From NCBI GenBank assembly GCA_044425705.1, contig JAWXVD010000018.1:1-40090 (forward strand): 40,090 nt of DNA, written 5' to 3'. The position numbers and the translations under genes are program-made. Of this stretch, positions 1 through 7,509 are shown one piece after another. Below the pieces are notes generated by a model, which had not been told where the DNA came from, did no database searches, and worked only from the letters and a program-made list of their open reading frames with translations. Every line of letters begins with the position of its first letter. Position 1 is the first letter of the stretch. This DNA comes from JAWXVD01 sp044425705. GTDB taxonomy: Bacteria; Bacillota; Clostridia; Lachnospirales; Lachnospiraceae.

Positions 1-493
1 CCATACCATTCACTGCTGCATTTTCTGCCAATGCAATGTTCATTCCAAATGGACACACGATTCCTGCTGTTGGTGCATACAAAGCTGCATGAAAAGAATC
101 CGCAAGATTAGGCTCCATTTCCTTGGCTTTTCTTGCGGAAATAATTTCTAAACCTTGTACTCCATTGGCAATTCCCTTTTTATATAATTTCTCCAAACTT
201 GGCATATCTTCTTCCTGCAAACATAGTACCAAGGAACCACCTTGTACAAAAGGGAAATCTAATTCTTCTGATAAACCTTTCATCATTCCATTGCCTTCTA
301 CATTTAATTTTGCCATAAGGCTACCAGTTCTTGCATCATATCCAGCATGTACAATCCCACTATTAGCCTTAGATGTTCCTACGCAAACATCTTCCCCTTT
401 TTCTATAACGCAAAACTTTCCTTTATATCTGGACAATTCTCTAGCAATTGCTGCACCTGATACACCAGCACCAATGATTACTACGTCGTACAT
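1..493 (-). CDS. FAD-dependent oxidoreductase, GlpA/LhgO-like (3' part outside window)
   Basis: The first 164 residues of a flavoprotein are visible; the rest runs off the left edge. The protein opens with MYDVVIIGAGVSG, a Rossmann FAD-binding GxGxxG motif, followed by an Asn-Ser-Gly-Ile-Val-His-Ala-Gly segment near residue 45 that is typical of the DAO superfamily group holding L-2-hydroxyglutarate oxidase and the anaerobic glycerol-3-phosphate dehydrogenase GlpA (COG0579). A GGAGG ribosome site lies just before the ATG at 493. It is the last visible gene of the operon that begins with the GntR regulator, 108 bp after the amidohydrolase. In Clostridia such proteins often sit with a second FAD oxidoreductase and a DUF1667 protein, which cannot be seen here. 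The substrate is not decidable from this fragment. Confidence 0.8.
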   Translation of the reverse strand, partial: MYDVVIIGAGVSGAAIARELSRYKGKFCVIEKGEDVCVGTSKANSGIVHAGYDARTGSLMAKLNVEGNGMMKGLSEELDFPFVQGGSLVLCLQEEDMPSLEKLYKKGIANGVQGLEIISARKAKEMEPNLADSFHAALYAPTAGIVCPFGMNIALAENAAVNGM

Positions 494-540
494 ACACTCC
501 TCCACTTCAGCAGATTAAAATTATTTATCACAAATATGTA

Positions 541-583
541 TAGTCTAAAACTACTCAAAAATTTTCAGACTAGTTTTAGACTA
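541..583. promoter_or_regulatory. 13-bp perfect inverted repeat, operator candidate
   Basis: TAGTCTAAAACTA (541-553) and its exact reverse complement (571-583) flank a 17-nt loop between the amidohydrolase and the FAD oxidoreductase. No T-tract follows on either strand, so it is a poor terminator. It may be an operator or an intercistronic RNA hairpin. The core CTAAAACTA also occurs once upstream of the gntR gene, at about 6541-6549. Confidence 0.45.
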
Positions 584-601
584 TATATAATAAATTCTAT
601 T

Positions 602-1381
602 TTATATCAATTCATTTATACCCAATACCCGTAATATATTGCCACCCATAACCTTTTGTTGCTCATCTGATGATAAATTTGCTCCTTGCAAAATTGCTTT
701 ATACATTGCTACACATCCATGTGATAATGCAAATGGTGAATCACTTCCAAAACATATTCTTTCGCTTCCTAAACTCTTCAAAGCCTTGATAATTGAAATG
801 TCTCTTATTGCACTACCTATTAAAGTAATATTATTGTGCTTTGAAGCAACTTCGATTGCTGCTGCACTCAAATCAGCAAAACAAGCTCCTCCCATATGCA
901 CCATGAGGATTTGAAGTTCTGGATATAACTCTGCAATTTTTGCTAATCTGAATGGATGCGTAAATTCATAAGCATCTCCACCTATATGAAATGCAATAGC
1001 TTTTCCTGTTTTTGCAATTTCTTCTACTAAAGGTAATGCAAACTTTGGATCATCTATGAAATATTCATTCTGAGCTCCATTCATTTTTATCCCATAAAAT
1101 CCATACTCTTCAATACAACGACGTATTGTATCCTTTGACTTAGTAAATCCCAAATGAGGATCAACCCATCCAAATCCAATAATCTTATCATGATATATTT
1201 TACTAGCATTATACAAATATTTCAATGATTCATCAAGATTTCTTTCATAAGGCGGTTGTATCCATGTAAGTGTTTTATCAATTCCTGCATAATCCATTTG
1301 ATTAATTAACATTTCAATTGTATTATGTGCCCCATATGTTTCATATGGTGATATATGTGCATCCGCATCTATTATATACAT
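602..1381 (-). CDS. TIM-barrel metal-dependent hydrolase (amidohydrolase 2 family)
   Basis: A 259-residue protein of the amidohydrolase-related COG2159 type. The N-terminus has the metal-binding Asp-Ala-Asp-Ala-His pattern (DxH, residues 5-9). Later histidine motifs HIGGD and HMGGA, and a C-terminal FGSDSP that supplies the usual metal-binding Asp, are all present, so the active site looks intact. Family members hydrolyse or decarboxylate small carboxylic or cyclic substrates in the cytoplasm; the substrate here is unknown. The ATG at 1381 has a GAAGGA site in front. It lies 20 bp after the MalG-type permease and is probably co-transcribed with it, so it may act on the sugar or aglycone handled by the operon. 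Confidence 0.8.
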   Translation of the reverse strand: MYIIDADAHISPYETYGAHNTIEMLINQMDYAGIDKTLTWIQPPYERNLDESLKYLYNASKIYHDKIIGFGWVDPHLGFTKSKDTIRRCIEEYGFYGIKMNGAQNEYFIDDPKFALPLVEEIAKTGKAIAFHIGGDAYEFTHPFRLAKIAELYPELQILMVHMGGACFADLSAAAIEVASKHNNITLIGSAIRDISIIKALKSLGSERICFGSDSPFALSHGCVAMYKAILQGANLSSDEQQKVMGGNILRVLGINELI

Positions 1382-1401
1382 ATATTGTCCTTCTTCCTAG
1401 A

Positions 1402-2241
1402 TTATTGTTTAATACCACCAAAAGCAATTCCTTGCACAAATTGTTTTTGGAATAGCGCAAATACTGTAATTAGTGGAATCATTGAAATAACTGCCGCTGC
1501 TAAAATAATACCATAATGAGGTACATCTGCTCTCCAAAATGCAACAATACCTACTGGTACCGTTCGTTTATCAGCACTGTTTATCAACAAAAATGGCCAA
1601 AAGAAATCTGTCCATACATTCATAAATGTAAAAATTACCAATGTTACAAGTCCTGGCTTTGCTATTGGCATTAGGATACGTAACAGAATGTTAAATTCAC
1701 CCAATCCATCAATTCGTGCAGCATCTACTAGTTCTAATGGTAAAGCTTTAAAAAATTGATGCAACATAAACACACCAAATGCGCTAGACATATAGGGTAA
1801 AATAACACCTGTATACGTGTCTATTAGTTTAACTTTGCTAAAAAACATAAACATTGGAACAAAACTCGTTTGAACTGGTACAATCAATCCCAATAGGACT
1901 AATGACAACACCAATGAACTACCTCTTACTTTTAAAACAACCATTGAATACGCCGCCATTGCAGATGTAATAACTACTGATAAAGTAGCTACACATGTTA
2001 TCAACGCACTATTTAACATATTTGTTGAAAAATCGACAGCCGTCCATGCTTTAATATAGTTATCTATAATTGGTTCACTTGGCAATAATGTTGGTGGATA
2101 TGCCATAACATCTGCAACCTCTTTAAAGGATGAAGATACCATCCAAAAAAATGGAAAGAGACAAATTAATGCATAAAGTGATAAAGGTATATAACCAATA
2201 TAATAACTCAATTTCTTTTTCTTTAGCTTTTTTTTATCCAT
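1402..2241 (-). CDS. ABC sugar permease, MalG/UgpE type
   Basis: A 279-residue inner-membrane permease of the carbohydrate uptake 1 family (COG0395). Six membrane spans are apparent. The cytoplasmic coupling loop is complete: residues about 170-195 read DAARIDGLGEF followed by a Leu-Pro-like turn (LMPIAKPG). The length is normal for the family. It begins 11 bp after the MalF-type permease behind an AAGGAG site. Its partner permease and binding protein are both damaged, so although this protein looks intact it probably has no working complex from this operon. No ATPase is encoded here, which is common for sugar importers that share an MsmX-type ATPase. Confidence 0.88.
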   Translation of the reverse strand: MDKKKLKKKKLSYYIGYIPLSLYALICLFPFFWMVSSSFKEVADVMAYPPTLLPSEPIIDNYIKAWTAVDFSTNMLNSALITCVATLSVVITSAMAAYSMVVLKVRGSSLVLSLVLLGLIVPVQTSFVPMFMFFSKVKLIDTYTGVILPYMSSAFGVFMLHQFFKALPLELVDAARIDGLGEFNILLRILMPIAKPGLVTLVIFTFMNVWTDFFWPFLLINSADKRTVPVGIVAFWRADVPHYGIILAAAVISMIPLITVFALFQKQFVQGIAFGGIKQ

Positions 2242-2252
2242 ATTTTATCTCC

Positions 2253-3050
2253 TTAATTGTTTCCTGATGCACCTTTTAATCTAGATAATAAAAGTTTTTG
2301 TAATAATACAAAAAATAAAACAAATATTGTAAAAATCATTGCAATTGCTGAACCATATCCAATATTAGTGTACGCAAATGCTTGTTCATAGAAATAAAGC
2401 ATAATTGTAGTCGTTGAACGAACAGGACCACCACTGGTCATAATATAAAATTGATTAAATCCTTTTAATGATCCAATACTTGCTGCCTCCATAAGCATTT
2501 CAGGAACATCTTGTAAAGCGGCCAAATAAAAAATTGCATAATATCCAACACCTTTCCAAATAGATGCAAACGTAATTAATGGCAATGCCTGCGTTGGACT
2601 TTGTAAAAATTGTTGCGATTGCATACCTAGTAACTTTAACACATAATTTGCAACACCAAAATTAGGTTCGAAAATAAACATAAATACTATAGAAACAATA
2701 ACCCAATCTACTACAACTGGTAAGTAATAAATTGTACGAAAAATACCAATTCCTTTACGTTTTAAATTTAATACTAATGCCATTAGCAAACCGAAAACCA
2801 CAACTCCTGTACCATCAATTAACACATAATAGGCAGTATTTTTTAAAGCCTTAATAAATACATCATCACTAAACAATTTCTGATAGTTTTTTAGTCCAAC
2901 AAAGTTATTCTTCATTGTTAATAATGTGAAATCTGTTAAAGAATAAGACAATGTTCGAAAAAGGGGATAAACAACAAAAAGGATAAAATGCAACACAAAT
3001 GGTAACAAAAAAATGTATCCTATTAATGTTCGTTTTTTTATTTTAAACAT
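2253..3050 (-). CDS. ABC sugar permease, MalF/UgpA type, internally deleted
   Basis: A 265-residue permease of the MalF/UgpA family (COG1175), against a usual 290-310. The N-terminal spans are normal up to the coupling-loop start MEAASI (residues 187-192). The protein then jumps directly to GSLKGFNQFYIMTSGGP (193-209), a segment that in relatives lies roughly 30 residues further on, after the rest of the EAA loop and most of a membrane span. The gene is therefore open but carries an in-frame deletion of the region that contacts the ATPase. Function in ATP-driven import is doubtful. It follows the binding-protein pseudogene by 53 bp. The start ATG has a GGGAG site. Confidence 0.8.
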   Translation of the reverse strand: MFKIKKRTLIGYIFLLPFVLHFILFVVYPLFRTLSYSLTDFTLLTMKNNFVGLKNYQKLFSDDVFIKALKNTAYYVLIDGTGVVVFGLLMALVLNLKRKGIGIFRTIYYLPVVVDWVIVSIVFMFIFEPNFGVANYVLKLLGMQSQQFLQSPTQALPLITFASIWKGVGYYAIFYLAALQDVPEMLMEAASIGSLKGFNQFYIMTSGGPVRSTTTIMLYFYEQAFAYTNIGYGSAIAMIFTIFVLFFVLLQKLLLSRLKGASGNN

Positions 3051-3068
3051 ACAGTTCTCCCTTCTATA

Positions 3069-3097
3069 TAGCTAGGACACAAATCGTGTCCTAGCTA
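3069..3097 (-). promoter_or_regulatory. Intercistronic hairpin after the binding-protein gene
   Basis: A perfect 12-bp stem (TAGCTAGGACAC and its complement) with a 5-nt loop lies 7 nt past the binding-protein stop codon and before the permease. It has no T-tract. Stem-loops in this position commonly stabilise the upstream binding-protein message and lower permease expression. It remains although the binding-protein gene is now destroyed. Confidence 0.6.
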
Positions 3098-3103
3098 ATA
3101 AAT

Positions 3104-3600
3104 TTATTCTCCAGCTAGCAATTCATCATATTTTTTTGACGCTTCTGAAAGTGACTCTTGTACTCCATCATATATACTATCACTTAATTCTTGTGCTCCC
3201 TCGAAATCATTCATAGAAATAATGGTTCCTGCTTTTGCCATGTCCGCCACATACATTGTGTCAACATGTATAACACCTGGTGCTGAACCCGAAGCAATCA
3301 TTGTCATCAATTTTTGTTGAATTTCAGTATTATCCCCTACTTCCTCAACAACCTTAACAACTATATTAGGATTTCAACCATAAATGCTTCAATAGATGCC
3401 TCATAAACAGGTGTTCTAGAGGGATCCCCTGCAATCCAATATTCCAAATAAATCGTTTCCTCTTCATTTGTACTAGAAACTTGTTCTGTTTCTACCTCTG
3501 TCACTGTACTCTCCGATGTTGTTGCTGTCCCCGCTGAGCAACCAGAAAGTGTCCCCACTACGAGTAACATACTTAATACTAATGCTAGTGTCTTTTTCAT
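3104..3600 (-). pseudogene. Sugar ABC solute-binding lipoprotein, frameshifted and internally deleted
   Basis: The 5' part (3600-3361) encodes a lipoprotein signal with the lipobox Leu-Ser-Gly-Cys (Cys21), a Ser/Thr/Glu-rich linker, and the start of a sugar-binding fold ending PVYEASIEAFMVE. The frame then shifts: one missing A would restore Glu-Asn-Pro-Asn-Ile-Val and continue through VVKVVEEVGDNTEIQQKL and MTMIASGSAP to the stop at 3104. That second part first has the N-lobe features of family-1 binding proteins, then near codon ISMNDF joins abruptly to a typical C-terminal helix (VQESLSEASKKYDELLAGE). The total is about 165 codons against a usual 420-450, so about 270 residues from the middle are gone. 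No functional binding protein can be made. Confidence 0.85.
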
Positions 3601-3622
3601 ACCTTCTTCTCCTTTTCTTTTT

Positions 3623-5632
3623 TTATTTATTTATTTGAGCCAAACGGCTAAAATTACCTGAAATCACCCCTTCACCTACAATAGACAATCTAAATCCTTT
3701 CGGTGGAATACTATACTCTTCACAATGGTATGTTGTGATACCATAATTCACTTGCACCCTTGTATTATCACCAAACAAACTTTCTTGCACTGCAAAGTCT
3801 TCTGTCAAAAAATTATGAACTATTAATTCACTAAAGGCTGTCTGTTTATGTAATTTCCCTAATAAATCATAACACTGTTTAATCATTGGGAGTAAATCTT
3901 CCCATTGATCATAAACTAAGCTCCAACTAGAAGGTTGTCCACTAAGCAAATCATGCAACAAATGATTTTCATGATCTTCCCTACCAAAAGGTTGTCCATG
4001 TTGCCAATAACAAATTACAGAATCATGATATACAAGATTGAACAATGGTGTAGCAATACCAAATCCTGGCGAATCAATTCCTGAAAAATAGCCATAAGCA
4101 TCACCTGGTAGTCCTTCAAAATATGGACAATGTGATGTCGCCCAATCTATTCCTGCTTCTCCTCCTATAATAAGGTTCTTACTCTTCAAATATTCAAGTA
4201 CTCGTAATTTCATTGTTTTGTCATCTGAACGTGTGAGTGGATGTTCCTCATCATAACATTCATATAATAATGCTGATGTAATTGTATCTAAATAATATGA
4301 ACTAACCGGAACATCTTCCAAAAGTTCTTCTACAGTTTTGCGAATTAATTCCAAAGATGTTTCTGAACAAACCAATCTGCACAATCCTCCATCCCACACT
4401 CCCCCTAGTTTTACTGTTCCATCTGGATGCTTCATCACTAATTTTTCATCGTAAGAAGGCGAATCTAAATAAATATCTTGATAATTATCATGCAATGCAA
4501 AAATATAACCCAAATCAATTACTTTCTTTGCTGCTTTTGCCAATCCTTCTGTTCCGCCAGCAGGCGCTGCTGCTGGTAACATGTCAATATGCTCTCTATC
4601 ATAACCCATACGATTCCATCCACCTAATAAAACGAGTGCATTTTCAATGCCAACATCTCTTAAAGATTCTGCCATTTCTTCAACCTGTTTAAAAGTTGTA
4701 TGTACACGAGTATATCCATTTAAAATAGGCTCTGACCATGAACGGTAAAACGGCATATTAGGTCGATTCGTATATATATAAATTTTTATATCTGGGGCTC
4801 CAATTAGTTTCGCAATTTCTGGATTTTCTTGGATTTTATCTTGTAAAGATTTAAAACGTCCTGTTTCTATTGCCAATTCACGATAACGCTTGGTCATTCC
4901 TACATATCCATTTTTGAGAATCTCTACTTTCAATTTTCTTTTATATCCAAAATTTCTCCTGCTCGCATTCCAAACAGGTGTCAATGAGCAAATCCTCGTT
5001 CCTGGAATTATGCCTTGATGTGAATCAACAACCTCTTCATTTTCATCGACTACAGCATTTCCTATTATATGTAAACTAGCATCTTCAGGAGTATCCATGT
5101 ATGCAAATATTGAAGAATCATTATTTTTCGCACCAAACCATGTCATATTTAATTTATATGATTCAAATGGTATGGTAGTATTTATATCAGAAATATTAGC
5201 CCAAGTATTATGCATATATCTCATGAATCCAGCATCTAAGCGTCCTGGAATAATCAATCCTTGTTTATAAGGTACTGTAATATAGCTATCTGATGCTCCA
5301 GATTCAAAATTGAAAAGATGTGCTGGATATTCTACACTCTCATATTGAGTGCCTTGAATTTTCAAAATAATTATTTCTAAACAATCATCCATTAATTTTA
5401 ATTCTGTTTCTACAACAAACGGATACTCTCCTTCTGATTCAAAATGCATTTTTACTCCTGATGCCATTTCTTCTAATTCAGCGTTTCCCAATGTCTCTTT
5501 TGTACCATCCTCGAAAGTTATCCATCCAGTATTATTAAAACTCCATGACTTATTTGTTGTCATATCCCAAAAACATATTGTCCCATCACTGTCAACTACT
5601 AACTTACTATTTATATTTTCTCTAATTAGCAT
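3623..5632 (-). CDS. Large cytoplasmic glycosidase, GH101/GH129-like
   Basis: A 669-residue protein without a signal peptide. It has a beta-rich N-terminal half (to about residue 270), a TIM-barrel-like central part and a C-terminal beta region. The central part has the motifs HDNYQDIYLD (381-390), SSYYLDT with Asp449, and IIGGEAG with Glu492. As I recall, the GH129 alpha-N-acetylgalactosaminidase uses an Asp nucleophile and a Glu acid/base 43 residues apart; the spacing here is also 43. I therefore infer a retaining glycosidase of the GH101/GH129 group (some relatives are labelled DUF5696), possibly acting on mucin-type or other alpha-linked sugars. It follows the GntR gene by 17 bp and precedes the ruined sugar transporter. 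The ATG has an AAGGGA site. Confidence 0.65.
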   Translation of the reverse strand: MLIRENINSKLVVDSDGTICFWDMTTNKSWSFNNTGWITFEDGTKETLGNAELEEMASGVKMHFESEGEYPFVVETELKLMDDCLEIIILKIQGTQYESVEYPAHLFNFESGASDSYITVPYKQGLIIPGRLDAGFMRYMHNTWANISDINTTIPFESYKLNMTWFGAKNNDSSIFAYMDTPEDASLHIIGNAVVDENEEVVDSHQGIIPGTRICSLTPVWNASRRNFGYKRKLKVEILKNGYVGMTKRYRELAIETGRFKSLQDKIQENPEIAKLIGAPDIKIYIYTNRPNMPFYRSWSEPILNGYTRVHTTFKQVEEMAESLRDVGIENALVLLGGWNRMGYDREHIDMLPAAAPAGGTEGLAKAAKKVIDLGYIFALHDNYQDIYLDSPSYDEKLVMKHPDGTVKLGGVWDGGLCRLVCSETSLELIRKTVEELLEDVPVSSYYLDTITSALLYECYDEEHPLTRSDDKTMKLRVLEYLKSKNLIIGGEAGIDWATSHCPYFEGLPGDAYGYFSGIDSPGFGIATPLFNLVYHDSVICYWQHGQPFGREDHENHLLHDLLSGQPSSWSLVYDQWEDLLPMIKQCYDLLGKLHKQTAFSELIVHNFLTEDFAVQESLFGDNTRVQVNYGITTYHCEEYSIPPKGFRLSIVGEGVISGNFSRLAQINK

Positions 5633-5649
5633 ATTAATTTTCCCTTCCT

Positions 5650-6348
5650 TTAATATTCATCAATAAGCGAACTCCATGCTTCAAAACTATCTACAATAGC
5701 TAGATACAATTCTTCTCTGTCCTTTTTAGTAAAAGCCTGATATATTCTTGTATGATCTAAAACTGCTTTTTGTGGGATTTGTTCCATTGACATTTCAATA
5801 GATTCTCTAAAAAGCTGTAAAACAGTCATACCGATTCTAATGATAAACGGATTATGTGTCGCATTTAAGATTGCGATATGAAAACTCAAATCATCATCTG
5901 CTGTTTGGATTCCTGCCTTAACTTTCTCACAAAATTCTAAATGCACAGTTTTGATTTTTTCAACATCATCATTTGTTGCTTTTTCTAATGCTAATAAACT
6001 ATACATTGGTTCAAACTGTGTACGTAATTCTAAAATATCCCCTTTATTACCACATTCAATTAAAAGTTGATATAATAGCGGATTAACACTATCTTCCCTA
6101 ATTCCAGTTGCAATATATGTACCATCACCTTGCCTTGTCTGTACAACACCTAACACTTCCAACATTTTAATTGCTTCGCGAACGCTTGATTTTCCAACAC
6201 CTAGACTTTCACATAATTCTGTTTCTGTTGGAAGTCTATCTCCGGGACGTAATTTTTTCTTTATCATAGCCTCTTTAATTTGTTCCATAACAATTTTAGC
6301 TAATGAACCTTGTCTAACATTTTTAAACATATTCTTACCTCTATCCAC
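5650..6348 (-). CDS. GntR-family regulator with FCD ligand domain
   Basis: A FadR-subfamily regulator of about 232 residues. An N-terminal winged helix carries the classic PGDRLPTETELCESLGVGKS and SVREAIKMLEVLG segments. An all-helical FCD effector domain follows, with a His-Asn-Pro-Phe stretch in its usual position. Such proteins usually repress catabolic operons until a sugar acid or related ligand binds. It is the first gene of the operon and so probably autoregulates. Two starts compete: the GTG at 6348 has a strong GAGGAGG site five bases upstream, while the ATG at 6330 has GAGGT. I chose the GTG. An ATG further out at 6372 has no ribosome site. Confidence 0.88.
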   Translation of the reverse strand: MDRGKNMFKNVRQGSLAKIVMEQIKEAMIKKKLRPGDRLPTETELCESLGVGKSSVREAIKMLEVLGVVQTRQGDGTYIATGIREDSVNPLLYQLLIECGNKGDILELRTQFEPMYSLLALEKATNDDVEKIKTVHLEFCEKVKAGIQTADDDLSFHIAILNATHNPFIIRIGMTVLQLFRESIEMSMEQIPQKAVLDHTRIYQAFTKKDREELYLAIVDSFEAWSSLIDEY

Positions 6349-6550
6349 GTTTCCCTCCTCTGTATAATTCATCAGATGTCTGTCTTAATACGTGTGATAA
6401 CATATTTTATCCAATAGCACAATGTATAAAATACATATTATTTACTATTTATTTTTATTAATTTTCACCAAAAAACTAAGTTTTACTTATTCCTGCAACA
6501 TACTCTTTAAACTCTAGCATCATAAAATTATTATTTTGTCCTAAAACTAT

Positions 6551-6694
6551 CTAGATATGAAAATACAGCAGTTTTATTCATATCTAGGGCGTCTAAAAAC
6601 GTTAGTACTTACATTTGGTTCTTTCAAATGTTAGTACTAACGTTTTTAATCGAGCGGGAGCGTCCCTTTATATGAATAAAACTGCTGTATTTTC
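6551..6694. repeat. Nested palindromic element with alternative pairing
   Basis: Outer arms of 25 bp (6559-6583 and 6670-6694) are perfect inverted copies. Inside them an AGGG/CCCT pair and a second stem (6594-6617 with 6625-6648, one mismatch, 7-nt loop GTTCTTT) complete a 136-bp palindrome. The left outer arm can instead fold with flanking sequence: CTAGATATGAA (6551-6561) pairs exactly with 6577-6587. The right side contains a small GGGA-GCG-TCCC hairpin. No open frame spans it. It resembles a MITE or REP-like element, or a structured RNA gene. No target duplication is obvious. Confidence 0.75.
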
Positions 6695-6725
6695 TGAGCC
6701 ACTTTCTACACGGACAAAATAAATT

Positions 6726-7313
6726 TTACGAGAATATTTCCTCATCAAAATCATCCATACTACAACAAGAGAAAAAAGTACATTTTCTGCCCTCATACAT
6801 TCCTATATCAGTTGTAGACACAAGCATAGTTTTATTTGTTTTGATCACTTTTCTAATACATCTATATTTTTCTTTCTTTTGCTTTTTCATCTGAATGATT
6901 GAGCAGTTACTACATTTTTATGTCCTTCCATGTAAAATATGTAAACGTAATTTATCTAGCTCTGTTTCAGGTGCAATCCCATCTTCACACACCATTCATA
7001 GGTATTACGAAAGTATTGTATATCTCCTTCTGGAAAATCATGCATCAATGCGAAGGCAACTACTTCTCTTTATTCGTTTATTCATCTCGGGAATATCTTC
7101 ATTCAAAAATATTACAAATAGTGTTCGTTGGGCATCATCTTAATAGAATCTTGTTTATCACACTTGCCAATGATTACACGTTTGAAATTGGTAATATTGA
7201 GTCCTTTTGTATACACTCTTGCATATTCATGATAAACGTATTCAGTTTCTCTTTTTTCTATAAGCAATTTTTCCTTCGTTTATGGATATTTTTGCTAAAA
7301 AATCAAGATACAT
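6726..7313 (-). pseudogene. Decayed transposase N-terminus plus unrecognised coding remnant
   Basis: From the ATG at 7313, preceded by a purine-rich GGAAAGGTGG, the frames in succession encode MYLDFLAKISINEGKIAYRK, then after a frameshift TEYVYHEYARVYTKG and KRVIIGKCDKQDSIKMMPNE, and after another IPEMNKRIKRSSCLRIDA. This pattern (EY.RVY, TIGK, PNE.YL, SSCLRI) matches the start of an IS4/IS1634-like transposase common in Lachnospiraceae, as I recall it. The DDE catalytic part is absent. The sequence continues with further broken frames, including CEDGIAPETELDKLRLHILH and a cysteine-rich 54-codon frame (6890-6726) ending CCSMDDFDEEIFS, which I do not recognise. At least four frameshifts make it non-functional. 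Confidence 0.6.
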
Positions 7314-7509
7314 GCCACCTTTCCGCCGAGATGTATTTACGCCTTAATCAGTTATGACAAAAAACATAAAAAAGTAAGTTAAATTGCCCATTTATGGGAA
7401 AATCTATATTTTTTTAGATCTGGTTTTGTACAGATGTAAAATTCTAGGAAGTTAACAATTTATCCAAATTTAAATTTTCATTTGTATCAAATTTTCAGAC
7501 ATTCAAAAA

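Larger units (their letters stand above)
6349..7509. other. 1.1-kb stretch without an intact gene
   Basis: This interval upstream of the GntR operon contains an 8-bp AT-rich inverted repeat at 6403-6433 (possible operator), the nested palindrome at 6551-6694, decayed coding remnants at 6726-7313, and AT-rich sequence with a small CCCAT/ATGGG hairpin near 7388-7400. Plus-strand open frames between 6895 and 7357 have no ribosome sites or recognisable products and are shadows of the remnant on the other strand. Confidence 0.7.

Noticed and set aside
541..583. Terminator after the amidohydrolase gene
   Set aside because: The stem is AT-rich, has a 17-nt loop and no T-tract on either strand.
6895..7357. 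Two overlapping plus-strand open frames of 82 and 152 codons
   Set aside because: They lack ribosome sites and recognisable composition, and the opposite strand carries the decayed transposase homology, so they are shadows.
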